Shown here: in pieces, positions 1-8,804 of the stretch
How the letters are laid out: every line of letters begins with the position of its first letter
How positions within the stretch are numbered: position 1 is the stretch's first letter
Program-made: the position numbers and the translations under genes
Source: Streptosporangium brasiliense
GTDB taxonomy: Bacteria > Actinomycetota > Actinomycetes > Streptosporangiales > Streptosporangiaceae
DNA length: 64,000 nucleotides
Direction of reading: 5' to 3'
Assembly (NCBI RefSeq): GCF_030811595.1
Contig: NZ_JAUSRB010000002.1
Coordinates: 5,332,001-5,396,000 of the forward strand
Notes under the pieces: generated by a model
The model's database searches: none
Told to the model about the DNA's origin: nothing
Seen by the model: the letters and a program-made list of their open reading frames with translations, nothing else

Positions 1-424
1 TCTCCACGCCGACGGTGTGCCCGTGCTCCGGGTGGCCCGGGGTCAGGCTGCCCCACTGGCGCAGCCCCTTCAGATCGTCCAGGGACAGGCCGTAGCCCGA
101 AAGGAAGAGCTGGATGTAAAGCGTCAGACTGGTGTGTCCAGCGGAAAGAACAAAACGGTCCCGGCCCACCCAGGTGGGGTCGGAAGGGTCGTGCCGCAAC
201 GTCTGCTGGAAAAGCAGGTACGCGGCGGGCGCGAGGCTCATCGCGGTGCCCGGGTGGCCCGAACCCGCCTTCTCTACCGCGTCCATTGCCAGGGCCCGGA
301 CGACGTCGACCGCCTGACGGTCCAGGTCGCTCCATTCAAGGGCTGGCACGAGTTCGCTGCTCAAGTGCTCGATCTCCGGATCTTGTCGTGTGATGGTGGC
401 GCCGGTTTGGCTTTTCCCGCCCAC
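1..424 (-). CDS. tkt: transketolase, N-terminal part (runs off the left edge)
   Basis: The minus strand encodes the first ~140 residues of transketolase, the thiamine-diphosphate enzyme that moves two-carbon units in the pentose phosphate pathway. Visible family landmarks are LEWSDLDRQAVD, GSGHPGTAMSLAPAAYLLF (substrate and cofactor His region), DRFVLSAGHTSLTLY and the TPGHPEHGHT loop near base 1. The frame is open through base 1, so the rest lies outside the window. The start is uncertain. GTG at 424 is the outermost reasonable one; TTG at 364 has a better GGAG at about 9 bases. The gene is divergent from ctaB, the usual actinobacterial arrangement. Confidence 0.93.
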   Translation of the reverse strand, partial: MGGKSQTGATITRQDPEIEHLSSELVPALEWSDLDRQAVDVVRALAMDAVEKAGSGHPGTAMSLAPAAYLLFQQTLRHDPSDPTWVGRDRFVLSAGHTSLTLYIQLFLSGYGLSLDDLKGLRQWGSLTPGHPEHGHTVGVE

Positions 425-671
425 ACCGGACCCTAACGGGTCGGCCTCGCTACCGTTGCGTAGGCCGATCCGGGGCGAGCCCACAGGAGTGGTGAGCTGC
501 GCGGACGGAACGCCCACGAGGCATCCCGTCGTGCCGCCCCCGCACCCCATGCCGGAACCGGCCACCCCAACAACTACAGTTGAGTCTTCAAGGCTGGCTG
601 GTGCCCGCATTCACGGATTCGCTCTAATCAGAGGTTACGCGTTGACCCCGCACGTGCAGGAAGCGCCTTAG
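425..671. promoter_or_regulatory. divergent tkt/ctaB promoter region
   Basis: This 247-base gap separates the divergent starts of tkt and ctaB and must hold both promoters. AGGA at about 658-661 is a plausible ribosome-binding site for ctaB. I saw no convincing operator or RNA element in it. Confidence 0.45.
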
Positions 672-1625
672 ATGGTGCTGACCGACAAGCAATCGACGGC
701 CCCGTCGGCGACGGGCGCGACGGACGCCGTCGCGCCGCGTTCGCTCGGCGACGTCGTGAAGGCCTACGTCGCCCTCACCAAGCCGCGGATCATCGAGCTG
801 CTGCTGATCACGACGCTGCCGGTGATGTTCCTGGCCGCCCGTGGCCTGCCGCCGCTGTGGATCGCCGTGTCCACCCTGGTGTTCGGCACCCTGTCGGCGG
901 GCAGCGCGAACGCGCTGAACTGCTACATCGACCGTGACATCGACGCCGCGATGCGCCGCACCCGGCGCCGGCCGCTGGCCCGCGACCAGGTCCCGCCGGG
1001 CAACGCGCTGATTTTCGGGGTCGTCCTCGGCGTGCTGTCCACTCTTGGCCTCGGCTTGACGGTGAATTGGCTCGCGGCCGGCCTGTCGCTGGCGGCCAAC
1101 CTGTTCTACGTCCTCGTCTACTCGATGATCCTGAAGCGGCGGACCTCCCAGAACGTGGTGTGGGGGGGCCTGGCGGGGTGCATGCCGGTGCTGATCGGCT
1201 GGGCCGGCATCACCGGCAGCCTCGACTGGGCCCCGGTGGTGCTGTTCGGCGTGGTCTTCTTCTGGACCCCGCCGCACACCTGGACCCTCGCCATGCGCTA
1301 CAAGGAGGACTACGCCGCCGCGAAGGTCCCCATGCTCCCGGTGGTCGCCACCGAGCGCCGCGTGGTGCTGGAGAGCATCGCCTACACCTGGGCGACGGTG
1401 CTGTGCTCGCTGCTGCTGTGGCCGATCGCCGGAACCACGCTGCTCTACCCCGCCGTGGCCGTCGTCCTCGGCGCCGCCTGCCTGTGGGAGGTCTACCGCC
1501 TCCTCGGCCGCGTCAATGCCGGCAAGACCGGCGTGGACCTGCGCCCGATGCGCTTCTTCCACTGGTCCAACGCCTATCTGGCGCTGCTGTTCCTCGCCGT
1601 CGCCGTCGACTCGATGCTTGTCTGA
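672..1625 (+). CDS. ctaB: protoheme IX farnesyltransferase (heme O synthase)
   Basis: A UbiA-family polytopic membrane prenyltransferase of 317 residues that farnesylates heme b to heme O for cytochrome oxidase. The first prenyl-diphosphate motif is clear: N83-CYIDRDID followed by a basic RRTRRRPL stretch. The later loop RYKEDYAAAKVPML and WTPPHTW are typical of CtaB. About nine hydrophobic segments follow a polar N-terminus of ~35 residues. It lies divergent from tkt, and ctaA, the next enzyme of the pathway, lies 2 kb away on the other strand. Length is normal for the family. Confidence 0.95.
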   Translation: MVLTDKQSTAPSATGATDAVAPRSLGDVVKAYVALTKPRIIELLLITTLPVMFLAARGLPPLWIAVSTLVFGTLSAGSANALNCYIDRDIDAAMRRTRRRPLARDQVPPGNALIFGVVLGVLSTLGLGLTVNWLAAGLSLAANLFYVLVYSMILKRRTSQNVVWGGLAGCMPVLIGWAGITGSLDWAPVVLFGVVFFWTPPHTWTLAMRYKEDYAAAKVPMLPVVATERRVVLESIAYTWATVLCSLLLWPIAGTTLLYPAVAVVLGAACLWEVYRLLGRVNAGKTGVDLRPMRFFHWSNAYLALLFLAVAVDSMLV

Positions 1626-1643
1626 GCGGCCCGGCCGGGCCGC
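1626..1643 (+). terminator. GC-rich palindrome after ctaB
   Basis: A perfect 9+9 base palindrome (GCGGCCCGG / CCGGGCCGC) begins at the ctaB stop codon. It has no loop and no T-tract, so termination is only inferred from strength and position. Confidence 0.4.
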
Positions 1644-1714
1644 GGCGGGCGCTGCGCTCCCGGGAATCCCCCGCCGTCGTGCACGGCGAGGACGTCAGCG
1701 GTTACGGTTGCCAC

Positions 1715-2929
1715 ATGGCAAGCCGTGATCCTCGGTGGGTGTTCAAGGACCGCCCGTCTGTCGCGCTGATCGCCGGTCTTGTCGTGGCCGGGCTGTGCGC
1801 GCTGGCGTCGTTCTCCTTCGACGTGCTGAACGGCGATCCGGTCTACTTCTTCATCGCGCTCGCGCTGGCCCTGGCGCCGGTCCCGGTGCTGCTGGCCGCG
1901 GTGCTCGCGCTGGACCGCATGGAGCCGGAGCCGCGGAGCAACCTGATCTTCGCGTTCGCCTGGGGAGCGGGCGTGGCGGTCCTGGTCGCGGGCCTGATCA
2001 ACTCCTTCAACCTGATCTACATCGAGAACACCGTCCGGCTGGGCTACGACAGCTCCCGCAACATCGCCGCGACCTTCGGCGCGCCCGTCGTGGAGGAGAC
2101 GATGAAGGGGCTGGTCCTGCTGGGCCTGCTCAGGTTCAAGCGGGCCGAACTCGACGGGCCCACCGACGGCATCATCTACGCCAGCATGGTCGGCCTCGGC
2201 TTCGCGATGAGCGAGAACGTCAGCTACTACGTGGCCGCGCTCGACGACATGGGCGCGCAGGGCCTGGCGGTGACAGTCGTGCTGCGGGGCATCCTGTCGC
2301 CGTTCGCGCATCCGCTGTTCACCTCGATGATCGGTGTCGCGGTGGCCTACGCCGCGCAGCGCCAGGGGCCGGTGCGGATCTTCGTGATCGCCGCGGGCTG
2401 GATCGGCGCGATGCTGCTGCACGGCATCTGGAACGGCTTCGCCTCCTACGTCGGCATCGGCGGCCTGGCCATCGCCTACGTGCTGCTGATGGTCGTGCTG
2501 TTCGTCCTGATCGCGATCGTCTTCCGGGACCGCAAGCGCATCATCGGGCTCATCCAGACCTACCTGCCCGCCTACCAGGCGACCGGTCTGGTGGGCCCCC
2601 ACGACGTGGCCATGCTCTCCTCGCTGCCGGGCCGCCGCGGGGCCAGGCAGTGGGCCAGGACGGAGGGCGGCCGGACCGGGCTGCGGGCGATGAACGACTA
2701 CCAGCTCGCGGCCACCGAGCTCGGCCTGCTCCACGAGCGGGCCAGGCGCCGCATGATCGGTGAGCGCACGTTCGACGAGGAGCAGCAGGCGCTGCTGGAG
2801 TGCATGGCGGCCGCCCGCGCCCACTTCCCCGTCCCGGCCCCGCAGGCGCCCCCGGTCGCCGGGGGCCACGCCCCGCCCGGACACGTCCCCCAGCCGCCGC
2901 CGGGCGGTCCCTACCCGCCCCACCGGTAG
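1715..2929 (+). CDS. PrsW-family intramembrane metalloprotease
   Basis: A 404-residue membrane protein with the PrsW signature motifs in order: E127-E128-x-x-K131, SEN(VSYY) with E167, HP at 199-200, and HGIWN with H236. PrsW proteins cleave membrane anti-sigma factors in Bacillus; the actinobacterial homologues mostly have unknown substrates. Around eight hydrophobic segments are followed by a cytoplasmic C-terminal tail of ~140 residues ending in Pro/Gly-rich sequence. The open frame extends far upstream over ctaB. ATG 1715 is chosen because the sequence before it overlaps ctaB and the protein from here matches the family N-terminus (short polar segment, then the first hydrophobic helix). 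Confidence 0.88.
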   Translation: MASRDPRWVFKDRPSVALIAGLVVAGLCALASFSFDVLNGDPVYFFIALALALAPVPVLLAAVLALDRMEPEPRSNLIFAFAWGAGVAVLVAGLINSFNLIYIENTVRLGYDSSRNIAATFGAPVVEETMKGLVLLGLLRFKRAELDGPTDGIIYASMVGLGFAMSENVSYYVAALDDMGAQGLAVTVVLRGILSPFAHPLFTSMIGVAVAYAAQRQGPVRIFVIAAGWIGAMLLHGIWNGFASYVGIGGLAIAYVLLMVVLFVLIAIVFRDRKRIIGLIQTYLPAYQATGLVGPHDVAMLSSLPGRRGARQWARTEGGRTGLRAMNDYQLAATELGLLHERARRRMIGERTFDEEQQALLECMAAARAHFPVPAPQAPPVAGGHAPPGHVPQPPPGGPYPPHR

Positions 2930-3008
2930 CGCGTCGGCGGGGGCCGCCGCGGCGTTCACCCGGCCGCCGCGCCGGCGGGCCGCGCACCGCCCGCCGCGCG
3001 GCGGGGGC

Positions 3009-3689
3009 TCATCCCCGCCGGAGCGCGGTGTCGAGGGCGGTCTCGCGCGGTCCGGGGAAGACGGGGGCGGAGTCGAGGACCACCGAGTCGAGGAGGCCCT
3101 TCGCCGAGGCGAAGAACTCGCGGGAGGCGTAGAGGTAGGTGGAGGCCCACCGCCTGGCCGAGTCGTCGCCGACGCCGAAGGCGTCCAGGCCCGCCGTACG
3201 GCACAGCGTGACGGCCCTGGGCAGGTGGAAGACCTGGGTGACCACGGTCAGCCGGGTGGCCCCGAACACGTCGCGGGCCCGTACGCACGAGTCCCAGGTG
3301 TCGAAGCCGGCGTAGTCCAGGACGAGCGCGCCGGCGGGGACGCGGCGGGCGAGCAGGTAGTCGCGCATCACGGTGGGCTCGTCGTAGTCGGCCCGGCTGT
3401 TGTCACCCGACAGCAGGATCGCCTTCACCCGGCCCGCCCGGTACAGCTCGGCGGCGATGTCCAGCCGCCGGGCCAGCATGGGGGAGGGGGTGTTCCGCCA
3501 GGCCCCGGCCCCCAGGACCAGCGCCACCGGCGCCGGGGGGACCTCGCGCACCCAGCCGGGGGAGGAGTCGGCGACCGCCCGGTGCCCGGAACTGGCCAGC
3601 CAGGCCCACGTCAGCGGGGCGATCGCGAGCACGCTCAGCAGCACGGCTCCCTGGTAGGAGCGCCGGAGGACTCTACGTGACAGCGGCAT
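3009..3689 (-). CDS. YdcF/SanA-like DUF218 protein
   Basis: A 226-residue protein with one N-terminal membrane segment (about residues 12-33) and a DUF218 domain. Visible family motifs are VLGAGAW, LARRLDIAAELYRAGRVKAILLSGDN, and VTQVFHLPRAVTLCR near the C-terminal half. Family members SanA/YdcF/ElyC act at or near the cell envelope, but biochemistry is poorly defined. ATG 3689 is preferred over the longer frame to 3857, because the extra N-terminus is low-complexity and runs into ctaA. It is downstream of ctaA on the same strand, 68 bases after its stop. Confidence 0.85.
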   Translation of the reverse strand: MPLSRRVLRRSYQGAVLLSVLAIAPLTWAWLASSGHRAVADSSPGWVREVPPAPVALVLGAGAWRNTPSPMLARRLDIAAELYRAGRVKAILLSGDNSRADYDEPTVMRDYLLARRVPAGALVLDYAGFDTWDSCVRARDVFGATRLTVVTQVFHLPRAVTLCRTAGLDAFGVGDDSARRWASTYLYASREFFASAKGLLDSVVLDSAPVFPGPRETALDTALRRG

Positions 3690-3757
3690 CGGGCCATTGT
3701 CCCGGCTGCGCGGGGCGCGGTCGAGCCCGCCCGGCCGCGCGGTCGCGCGGGGTACGG

Positions 3758-4747
3758 CTAGGCGGCGACGGAGTCGCGGATGTCCCGGCGGCCGGTCGGC
3801 GCGCCCAGCGGGCCCCGCGACCGCAGGGCGTACACCGTCCGCAGCGCGCCGATCCACACCAGGGTCGCGCCGAACACGTGCAGGCCGACCAGGAAGGCGG
3901 GCACGGCCAGGAAGTACTGGACGTAGCCGATGACCCCCTGGGCCAGCTCCACGGCCAGCAGCGTCAGCGCCGCCCGCCGCGCGGCGGCGGGCGCGTCGGT
4001 CACGTGCAGCGCGAACAGCAGGGCGAAGGTGAGCCCGACCACGACGTAGACGACGTCGGCGTGGATCCTGGCCACGGTCTCGATGTCGAAGGGGAAGCGG
4101 GAGGCCATCTCGTCCCCGGAGTGCGGTCCGGTGCCGGTCACCACCACGCCCACGACGAGCAGCACGGCCACCGCGGCGATGAGCGCGTAGCCGAGCGTGC
4201 GGATGTCGCGGTGGACCACCCGCTCCGGCGCGGCGTCGCCCTCCTTGGCGCGGGCGTAGAGGGCGAAGGAGGCGGCGATCAGGCCGATGGAGATCAGGAA
4301 GTGCACGCTCACGGTGATCGGGTTGAGCACGCTGCGCACGACCAGGCCGCCCCAGAGCGCCTGCGCGGCCACGCCGATCGGCTGCAGCCAGGCCAGGCGG
4401 ACCAGGTCACGGCGGCGCGGCAGCAGCCTCAGCGCGGCGACCAGGCAGGCCAGGCCGATGGCCAGGACCAGGAAGGTCAGCAGCCGGTTGCCGAACTCGA
4501 CGGCCATGTTGATCGGCGAGATCTCGCCGTGGGCGGTCGGGAGCAGGCTGTCGGGGGTGCACCTGGGCCAGGTCGGGCAGCCCAGCCCCGACTTGGAGAC
4601 CCGGACCGCCGCGCCGGTCACGGTGATGCCCGCGTTGGCGGCCACCGCGACCCACGCCCAGCGCCGCAGGGTGACGGGCGTCGGGGACCACAGGGTCTGC
4701 GACAGGTTCACGGCATGCCGACGGGCCTGGTCAAGGAGGTGCTTCAC
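3758..4747 (-). CDS. ctaA: heme A synthase (COX15/CtaA family)
   Basis: A 329-residue polytopic protein that oxidises heme O to heme A, completing the pathway begun by CtaB. The extracellular loop SKSGLGCPTWPRC contains C57 and C63, the pair that forms the loop disulfide in Bacillus CtaA. The EFGNR motif carries Asn where the Bacillus-type E-x-x-H-R motif has His; I believe this is the usual actinobacterial form. Later histidines in VHFLIS, IHADVVY and GLHVFG fit heme ligands of the two four-helix halves. It is divergent from the hydroxyproline cluster. Confidence 0.94.
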   Translation of the reverse strand: MKHLLDQARRHAVNLSQTLWSPTPVTLRRWAWVAVAANAGITVTGAAVRVSKSGLGCPTWPRCTPDSLLPTAHGEISPINMAVEFGNRLLTFLVLAIGLACLVAALRLLPRRRDLVRLAWLQPIGVAAQALWGGLVVRSVLNPITVSVHFLISIGLIAASFALYARAKEGDAAPERVVHRDIRTLGYALIAAVAVLLVVGVVVTGTGPHSGDEMASRFPFDIETVARIHADVVYVVVGLTFALLFALHVTDAPAAARRAALTLLAVELAQGVIGYVQYFLAVPAFLVGLHVFGATLVWIGALRTVYALRSRGPLGAPTGRRDIRDSVAA

Positions 4748-4893
4748 GGCTCACATGTTAGGCGGCGGTGGTGGCGGTCCCGTCGGTGGCCCATCCGCCT
4801 GACCCATGATGATCTGTCGGTGTACGCCCGGCTTTGCCCCATAGGCCGCCGGGTATGGGAGGGCTGAACTGGAGGGACGGGGGCGGGGCCCGA

Positions 4894-4924
4894 TTGATCT
4901 GGTTAACAGTATGTGACATAGTAC
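4894..4924 (+). promoter_or_regulatory. promoter and palindromic operator of hydroxyproline unit 1
   Basis: TTGATC (4894-4899) and CATAGT (4917-4922), 17 bases apart, look like -35 and -10 boxes. TATGTGACATA (4910-4920) is a perfect 11-base palindrome overlapping the -10. The same core occurs in inverse orientation at 11329-11339, before the transport unit. A repressor bound here would block polymerase; the GntR regulator at 17846 is the obvious candidate. Confidence 0.55.
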
Positions 4925-4957
4925 TGCTGGATCAAGTCGCGGGGAGCGAGGTGAGTC

Positions 4958-6100
4958 ATGCCGGATGTGGTGGTGATCGGCGCCGGAGTCGTCGGAGCCG
5001 CGTGCGCGTACTACGCGGCCCGGGCCGGGCTGGACGTGGTCGTCGTCGACCGCGGGCCGGTGGCGGGCGGCACGACCGGCGCGGGGGAGGGAAACGTCCT
5101 GGTCTCCGACAAGGAGCCGGGCCCCGAGCTGGACCTCGCCCTGCTCTCCAACGGCCTCTGGCGCGAGCTGGCCGAGCCCGGCGGGTTCGAGTTCGAGCCC
5201 AAGGGCGGGCTGGTGGTCGCCGAGACCGGCGCGGTGCTGGAGGCGCTGACCGGCCTGGCGGCCAAGCAGGCGGTCGAGCACGCGGTGGTCGCCCCCGAGG
5301 CGCTCAACGACTACGAGCCCCATCTGGCGGAGGGCTTCGCCGGAGGGGTCTTCTACCCGCAGGACGCTCAGGTCCAGCCCATGCTGGCGGCGGCCAGGCT
5401 GATCCGGCGGGGTGCCAAGCTGTTCGGCGGCGGCGCCCTGATGCTGCGCACCGGTGTCACGGTCACCGGCTTCCTGCGCGCGGGCGACCGGATCACCGGC
5501 GTCACGACCGACCACGGCGACATCCTCGCCGGAGCCGTCGTCAACGCCGCCGGGACCTGGGGCGGCGAGGTGGCCGCGCTGGCCGGGGTGCACGTCCCGG
5601 TCCTGCCCCGGCGCGGCTTCATCCTGGTCACCGAGCCGCTCGAGAAGCCGCTGGTCAGGCATAAGGTCTACACCGCCGCCTACGTCACCAACGTGGCCAG
5701 CGACTCGGAGGGCCTGGAGACCTCCGCCGTCGTGGAGGGGACCCCGTCGGGGCCGGTGCTCATCGGCGCCAGCCGCGAGCGCGTCGGCTTCGACCGCACG
5801 GTCTCCGTGCCGGTCCTGGAGCGCCTCGCCCGCCAGGCCGTCGAGCTGTTCCCGGCGCTGGCCGAGCGCAGGGCGATACGGGCCTACTGCGGCTTCCGGC
5901 CCTACTGCCCCGACCACCTGCCGGTGATCGGCGAGGACCCCCGGGCTCCGGGGCTCCACCACGCCTGCGGCCACGAAGGCGCGGGCATCGGCCTGGCCCC
6001 CGCCACCGGCCACCTGATCGCCCAGACGCTGACCGGCCTCCGCCCCGACCTGGACCTCACCCCCTTCCGCCCGGACCGCTTCAAGGAGGAACGCGCATGA
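4958..6100 (+). CDS. FAD-dependent D-hydroxyproline dehydrogenase, DadA-like subunit
   Basis: A 380-residue FAD amine dehydrogenase of the DAO/DadA superfamily. The dinucleotide-binding motif VIGAGVVGAACAYYAARAG starts at residue 5, and the C-terminal GxRPYCPDHLPVIG and ACGHEGAGIGLAPATG segments are typical. Within this operon it most likely carries the catalytic FAD that oxidises cis-4-hydroxy-D-proline to 1-pyrroline-4-hydroxy-2-carboxylate, working with the two following proteins (compare Pseudomonas LhpB/E/F and HcnABC). GAGGTGA precedes ATG 4958. It overlaps the next gene by four bases (ATGA). A plain D-amino-acid or glycine oxidase is possible, but the neighbours argue for hydroxyproline. 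Confidence 0.85.
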   Translation: MPDVVVIGAGVVGAACAYYAARAGLDVVVVDRGPVAGGTTGAGEGNVLVSDKEPGPELDLALLSNGLWRELAEPGGFEFEPKGGLVVAETGAVLEALTGLAAKQAVEHAVVAPEALNDYEPHLAEGFAGGVFYPQDAQVQPMLAAARLIRRGAKLFGGGALMLRTGVTVTGFLRAGDRITGVTTDHGDILAGAVVNAAGTWGGEVAALAGVHVPVLPRRGFILVTEPLEKPLVRHKVYTAAYVTNVASDSEGLETSAVVEGTPSGPVLIGASRERVGFDRTVSVPVLERLARQAVELFPALAERRAIRAYCGFRPYCPDHLPVIGEDPRAPGLHHACGHEGAGIGLAPATGHLIAQTLTGLRPDLDLTPFRPDRFKEERA

Positions 6101-6435
6101 AGCAGCCGTACGGTCTCGTGCGGGCGCGGCCCGAGCCGGAGTTCGAGATCAGCGTGGACGGCGCCCCCGTCCCGGTGGTCCCCGGCCAGACCATCGGCGC
6201 CGCCCTGCACGGCGCGGGCATCCGGGCCTGGCGCACCACCAGGGTCGGCGGCCGCCCCCGCGGGCTGTTCTGCGGCATCGGCGTCTGCTTCGACTGCCTG
6301 GTCACGGTCAACGGCGTGCCGTCCCTGCGGGCCTGCCTGACCGAGGCCCGGCCCGGAGACCTGGTGAGCACCCGTCCGGACGACGGCCCGGACGAGTGGC
6401 CCGGCGACGACCCGGAGACGGTGGGGGAGCGGTGA
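6097..6435 (+). CDS. (2Fe-2S)-binding subunit of the hydroxyproline dehydrogenase
   Basis: A 112-residue ferredoxin-like protein related to HcnA, the small electron-transfer subunit of amino-acid dehydrogenases such as hydrogen cyanide synthase and D-hydroxyproline dehydrogenase. The plant-type cluster motif is C-x4-C-x2-C in LFCGIGVCFDC, with a fourth Cys in LRACL about 17 residues later. Its job would be to pass electrons from the FAD subunits to a membrane acceptor. Four-base overlaps on both sides (ATGA before, GTGA after) imply translational coupling and equal subunit amounts. Confidence 0.86.
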   Translation: MKQPYGLVRARPEPEFEISVDGAPVPVVPGQTIGAALHGAGIRAWRTTRVGGRPRGLFCGIGVCFDCLVTVNGVPSLRACLTEARPGDLVSTRPDDGPDEWPGDDPETVGER

Positions 6436-7805
6436 GCCACGTCCACGACCTCGCCGTCATCGGCGCGGGCCCGGCCGGGGTGGCCGGCGCGCTCACCGCC
6501 TCCCTCGCCGGGCTGGACGTCGTGCTGATCGACGCGGCGCCCAGACCGGGCGGCCAGTACTTCCGGCACCTGCCGGAGGGTTTCAACGCCGGGGCGCCCG
6601 GGGCCCTCCACCACGGCCTCGACAGGTTCACCCGGCAGTGGGAGACGCTCCGCGGACGCGCCGAGACGCTGCTCGGTCACCGGGTCTGGGCGCTGGAGCG
6701 CGCCGAGGCGACGGTCACCGTACGGTGCCTGGAGGGTGACCGCGAGGAACGGCCCCGCACGGTCACCGCGCGCAGGCTGCTGATCGCCACCGGCGCCCAC
6801 GACCGGCCCCTGCCCTTCCCCGGCTGGGACCTGCCCGGCGTGCTGACCGCGGGCGGGGCGCAGGCCCTGCTCAAGGGCAACCTCGTCGTCGCGGGCCGGA
6901 AGGTCGTCGTCGCCGGGACCGGCCCCTTCCTGCTCCCGGTCGCGGCCGGTCTGGCCGAGGCCGGCGCGGACGTGCGCGGCGTCTACGAGGCCAACGGCCG
7001 GCTCGGGCTGGCCCGGCACCCGCTGCTGGCCGCGGGCAAGGCCGGCGAGGCCCTCGGGTACGGCGTCAGCCTGGCCCGCCACCTGGTGCCCTACCACGGC
7101 CGCCAGGCGGTGATCGCGGCGCACGGCGAGGACGCGCTGACCCACGTCACCGTGGCGAAACTGGACTCCGCCTGGCGGCCGGTCTCGACGAGGACCGTCG
7201 AGTGCGACACCCTCGCCTACGGCTACGGCTTCGTCCCCCAGCTCGAACTGGCGGTCCAGCTCGGCTGCGCGACCCGCGCCGACGTGGACGGCAGCCCCGT
7301 CGTAACCGTGGACGGGGGCCTGCGCACCAGCGTGCCCGGCGTCTACGCGGCAGGGGAGTCCACCGGCGTCGGCGGCGCCGTGCTGGCCGAGGTCGAGGGG
7401 CGTATCGCGGGCCGCAGCGCCGCCGCGGACCTGGGCCGCCGCGTCCCGCCCCAGCCGGGCCTGTCCCGGCGCAGGGACCGCCTGGCCGCCTTCGCGCGGG
7501 CACTGCTGGAGGCCTATCCGGTACGGCCCGGCTGGCAGGGGTGGCTCCGCGACGACACGCTGGTCTGCCGCTGCGAGGAGGTGCCCCTGTCGGCCGTGCG
7601 CCAGGCCCAGGACCTGGGCGCCACCGACGCGCGCTCCGTCAAACTGCTGGCCCGCCCCGGTATGGGCTGGTGCCAGGGCCGCATGTGCGGCTATGCCGTG
7701 GCATGCCTCGCCGGCGAGGCGCCCACGGCCCCCCGGCGCCCGATCGCCCAGCCCGTCCGGCTCGGCGACCTCGCCGCGCCGACCCGAACCCCCTTGGAAG
7801 GATGA
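6432..7805 (+). CDS. FAD/NAD(P)-binding subunit with BFD-like [2Fe-2S] domain
   Basis: A 457-residue HcnB-like oxidoreductase subunit. It has an N-terminal FAD motif (VIGAGPAGVAGALTASLAG, followed by PGGQYF), a second nucleotide-binding fold near VVAGTGPFLLPVAAGLA, and the ATG-like motif GVYAAGE. The C-terminal ~80 residues form a BFD-like domain with CRC and CQGRMC cysteines for a second [2Fe-2S] cluster. Together with the two preceding proteins it completes a heterotrimeric D-hydroxyproline dehydrogenase. GTG 6432 overlaps the preceding stop by four bases; the in-frame extension to 6396 adds only a basic stretch. Confidence 0.86.
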   Translation: MSHVHDLAVIGAGPAGVAGALTASLAGLDVVLIDAAPRPGGQYFRHLPEGFNAGAPGALHHGLDRFTRQWETLRGRAETLLGHRVWALERAEATVTVRCLEGDREERPRTVTARRLLIATGAHDRPLPFPGWDLPGVLTAGGAQALLKGNLVVAGRKVVVAGTGPFLLPVAAGLAEAGADVRGVYEANGRLGLARHPLLAAGKAGEALGYGVSLARHLVPYHGRQAVIAAHGEDALTHVTVAKLDSAWRPVSTRTVECDTLAYGYGFVPQLELAVQLGCATRADVDGSPVVTVDGGLRTSVPGVYAAGESTGVGGAVLAEVEGRIAGRSAAADLGRRVPPQPGLSRRRDRLAAFARALLEAYPVRPGWQGWLRDDTLVCRCEEVPLSAVRQAQDLGATDARSVKLLARPGMGWCQGRMCGYAVACLAGEAPTAPRRPIAQPVRLGDLAAPTRTPLEG

Positions 7806-7811
7806 TCTGTG

Positions 7812-8705
7812 ATGACGACCCGCGTGAAACCCTGGCACGGCGTGATGGTGGCCACCGCGCTGCCCCTCGGCGAGGACCTCTCGGCCGACTTCGACGGCTA
7901 CGCCGAGCACTGCCGGTGGCTGGTCGCTGGCGGCTGCGACGGTGTGGTGCCCAACGGCTCGCTGGGCGAGTACCAGACGCTGACGCCCGAGGAGCGGGCC
8001 AAGGTCGTGGAGACCGCGGTCGCCGCGGTCGGCGGCGACCGGGTCATGCCGGGGATCGCCGCCTACGGGGCGGCCGAGGCCCGCCGCTGGGCCGAGCAGG
8101 CCCGCGACGCCGGATGCCAGGCGGTGATGCTGCTCCCGCCGAACGCCTACCGGGCCGACGAGCGGACCGTGGTGGAGCACTACCGCGAGGTGGCCAAGGC
8201 GGGCGTGCCGGTGGTGGCCTACAACAACCCCTACGACACCAAGGTCGACCTCACCCCCGAGCTGCTGGCCCGGCTGCACGCCGAGGGCCTCATCGTGGCG
8301 GTCAAGGAGTTCACCGGCGACGTCCGCCGGGCCTACGAGATCGCCGAGCTGGCCCCGGGCCTGGACCTGCTGATCGGCTCCGACGACGTGCTGCTGGAGC
8401 TGGCCCTGGCCGGCGCGGTCGGCTGGGTGGCCGGCTACCCCAACGCGCTGCCCGAGTCGTGCGTGGCCCTGTACCGGGCGGCCCTGGCCGGGGACCTGAC
8501 CACCGCGCTCCCGCTCTACCGCGCGCTGCACCCGCTGCTGCGCTGGGACTCCAAGACCGTGTTCGTGCAGGCCATCAAGCTCTCCATGGACCTGGCCGGG
8601 CGCAGGGGCGGCCCGTGCCGCCCGCCGCGGCTGCCGCTGGTGCCGGAGGAGGAGGCCGCGGTCCGCGCCGCCACCGAGAAGGTCCTGGCCGAGGGTCTGC
8701 GGTAG
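7812..8705 (+). CDS. 1-pyrroline-4-hydroxy-2-carboxylate deaminase (DapA superfamily)
   Basis: A 297-residue TIM-barrel aldolase/deaminase of the DHDPS family. The Schiff-base Lys is K165 (VAVKEFTGD) and the Tyr of the proton relay is Y137 (VVAYNNP). NGSLGEYQTL matches the substrate loop. Sitting between the dehydrogenase and the epimerase, it most likely converts 1-pyrroline-4-hydroxy-2-carboxylate into 2-oxoglutarate semialdehyde and ammonia (EC 3.5.4.22, LhpC-like). GTG 7809 directly before the ATG is an alternative start; AAGGA at 7797-7801 serves either. A genuine dihydrodipicolinate synthase is unlikely given the context. Confidence 0.86.
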   Translation: MTTRVKPWHGVMVATALPLGEDLSADFDGYAEHCRWLVAGGCDGVVPNGSLGEYQTLTPEERAKVVETAVAAVGGDRVMPGIAAYGAAEARRWAEQARDAGCQAVMLLPPNAYRADERTVVEHYREVAKAGVPVVAYNNPYDTKVDLTPELLARLHAEGLIVAVKEFTGDVRRAYEIAELAPGLDLLIGSDDVLLELALAGAVGWVAGYPNALPESCVALYRAALAGDLTTALPLYRALHPLLRWDSKTVFVQAIKLSMDLAGRRGGPCRPPRLPLVPEEEAAVRAATEKVLAEGLR

Positions 8706-8737
8706 GCGCCCGGCGGCCGGCCGTCTTCATCCCGCAG

Positions 8738-8761
8738 GGGGCGCACCGCTGGGTGCGCCCC
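8738..8761 (+). other. strong intercistronic hairpin
   Basis: GGGGCGCACC (8738-8747) and GGTGCGCCCC (8752-8761) form a perfect 10-base stem with a GCTG loop. No T-tract follows. It lies inside the catabolic operon, between the deaminase and epimerase genes. Partial termination or mRNA-end protection would uncouple the dose of upstream and downstream enzymes. Confidence 0.6.
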
Positions 8762-8804
8762 GCCACGGGTTCGAAAGGTAGTGCACCCCCCGTAAGGAGT
8801 ATCA

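Noticed and set aside
1067..1714. N-terminal extension of the PrsW frame over ctaB
   Set aside because: Out-of-frame reading of ctaB; the family N-terminus begins at ATG 1715.
6081..8531. 816-residue minus-strand frame
   Set aside because: Antisense to three hydroxyproline genes with strong cofactor motifs; no domain of its own.
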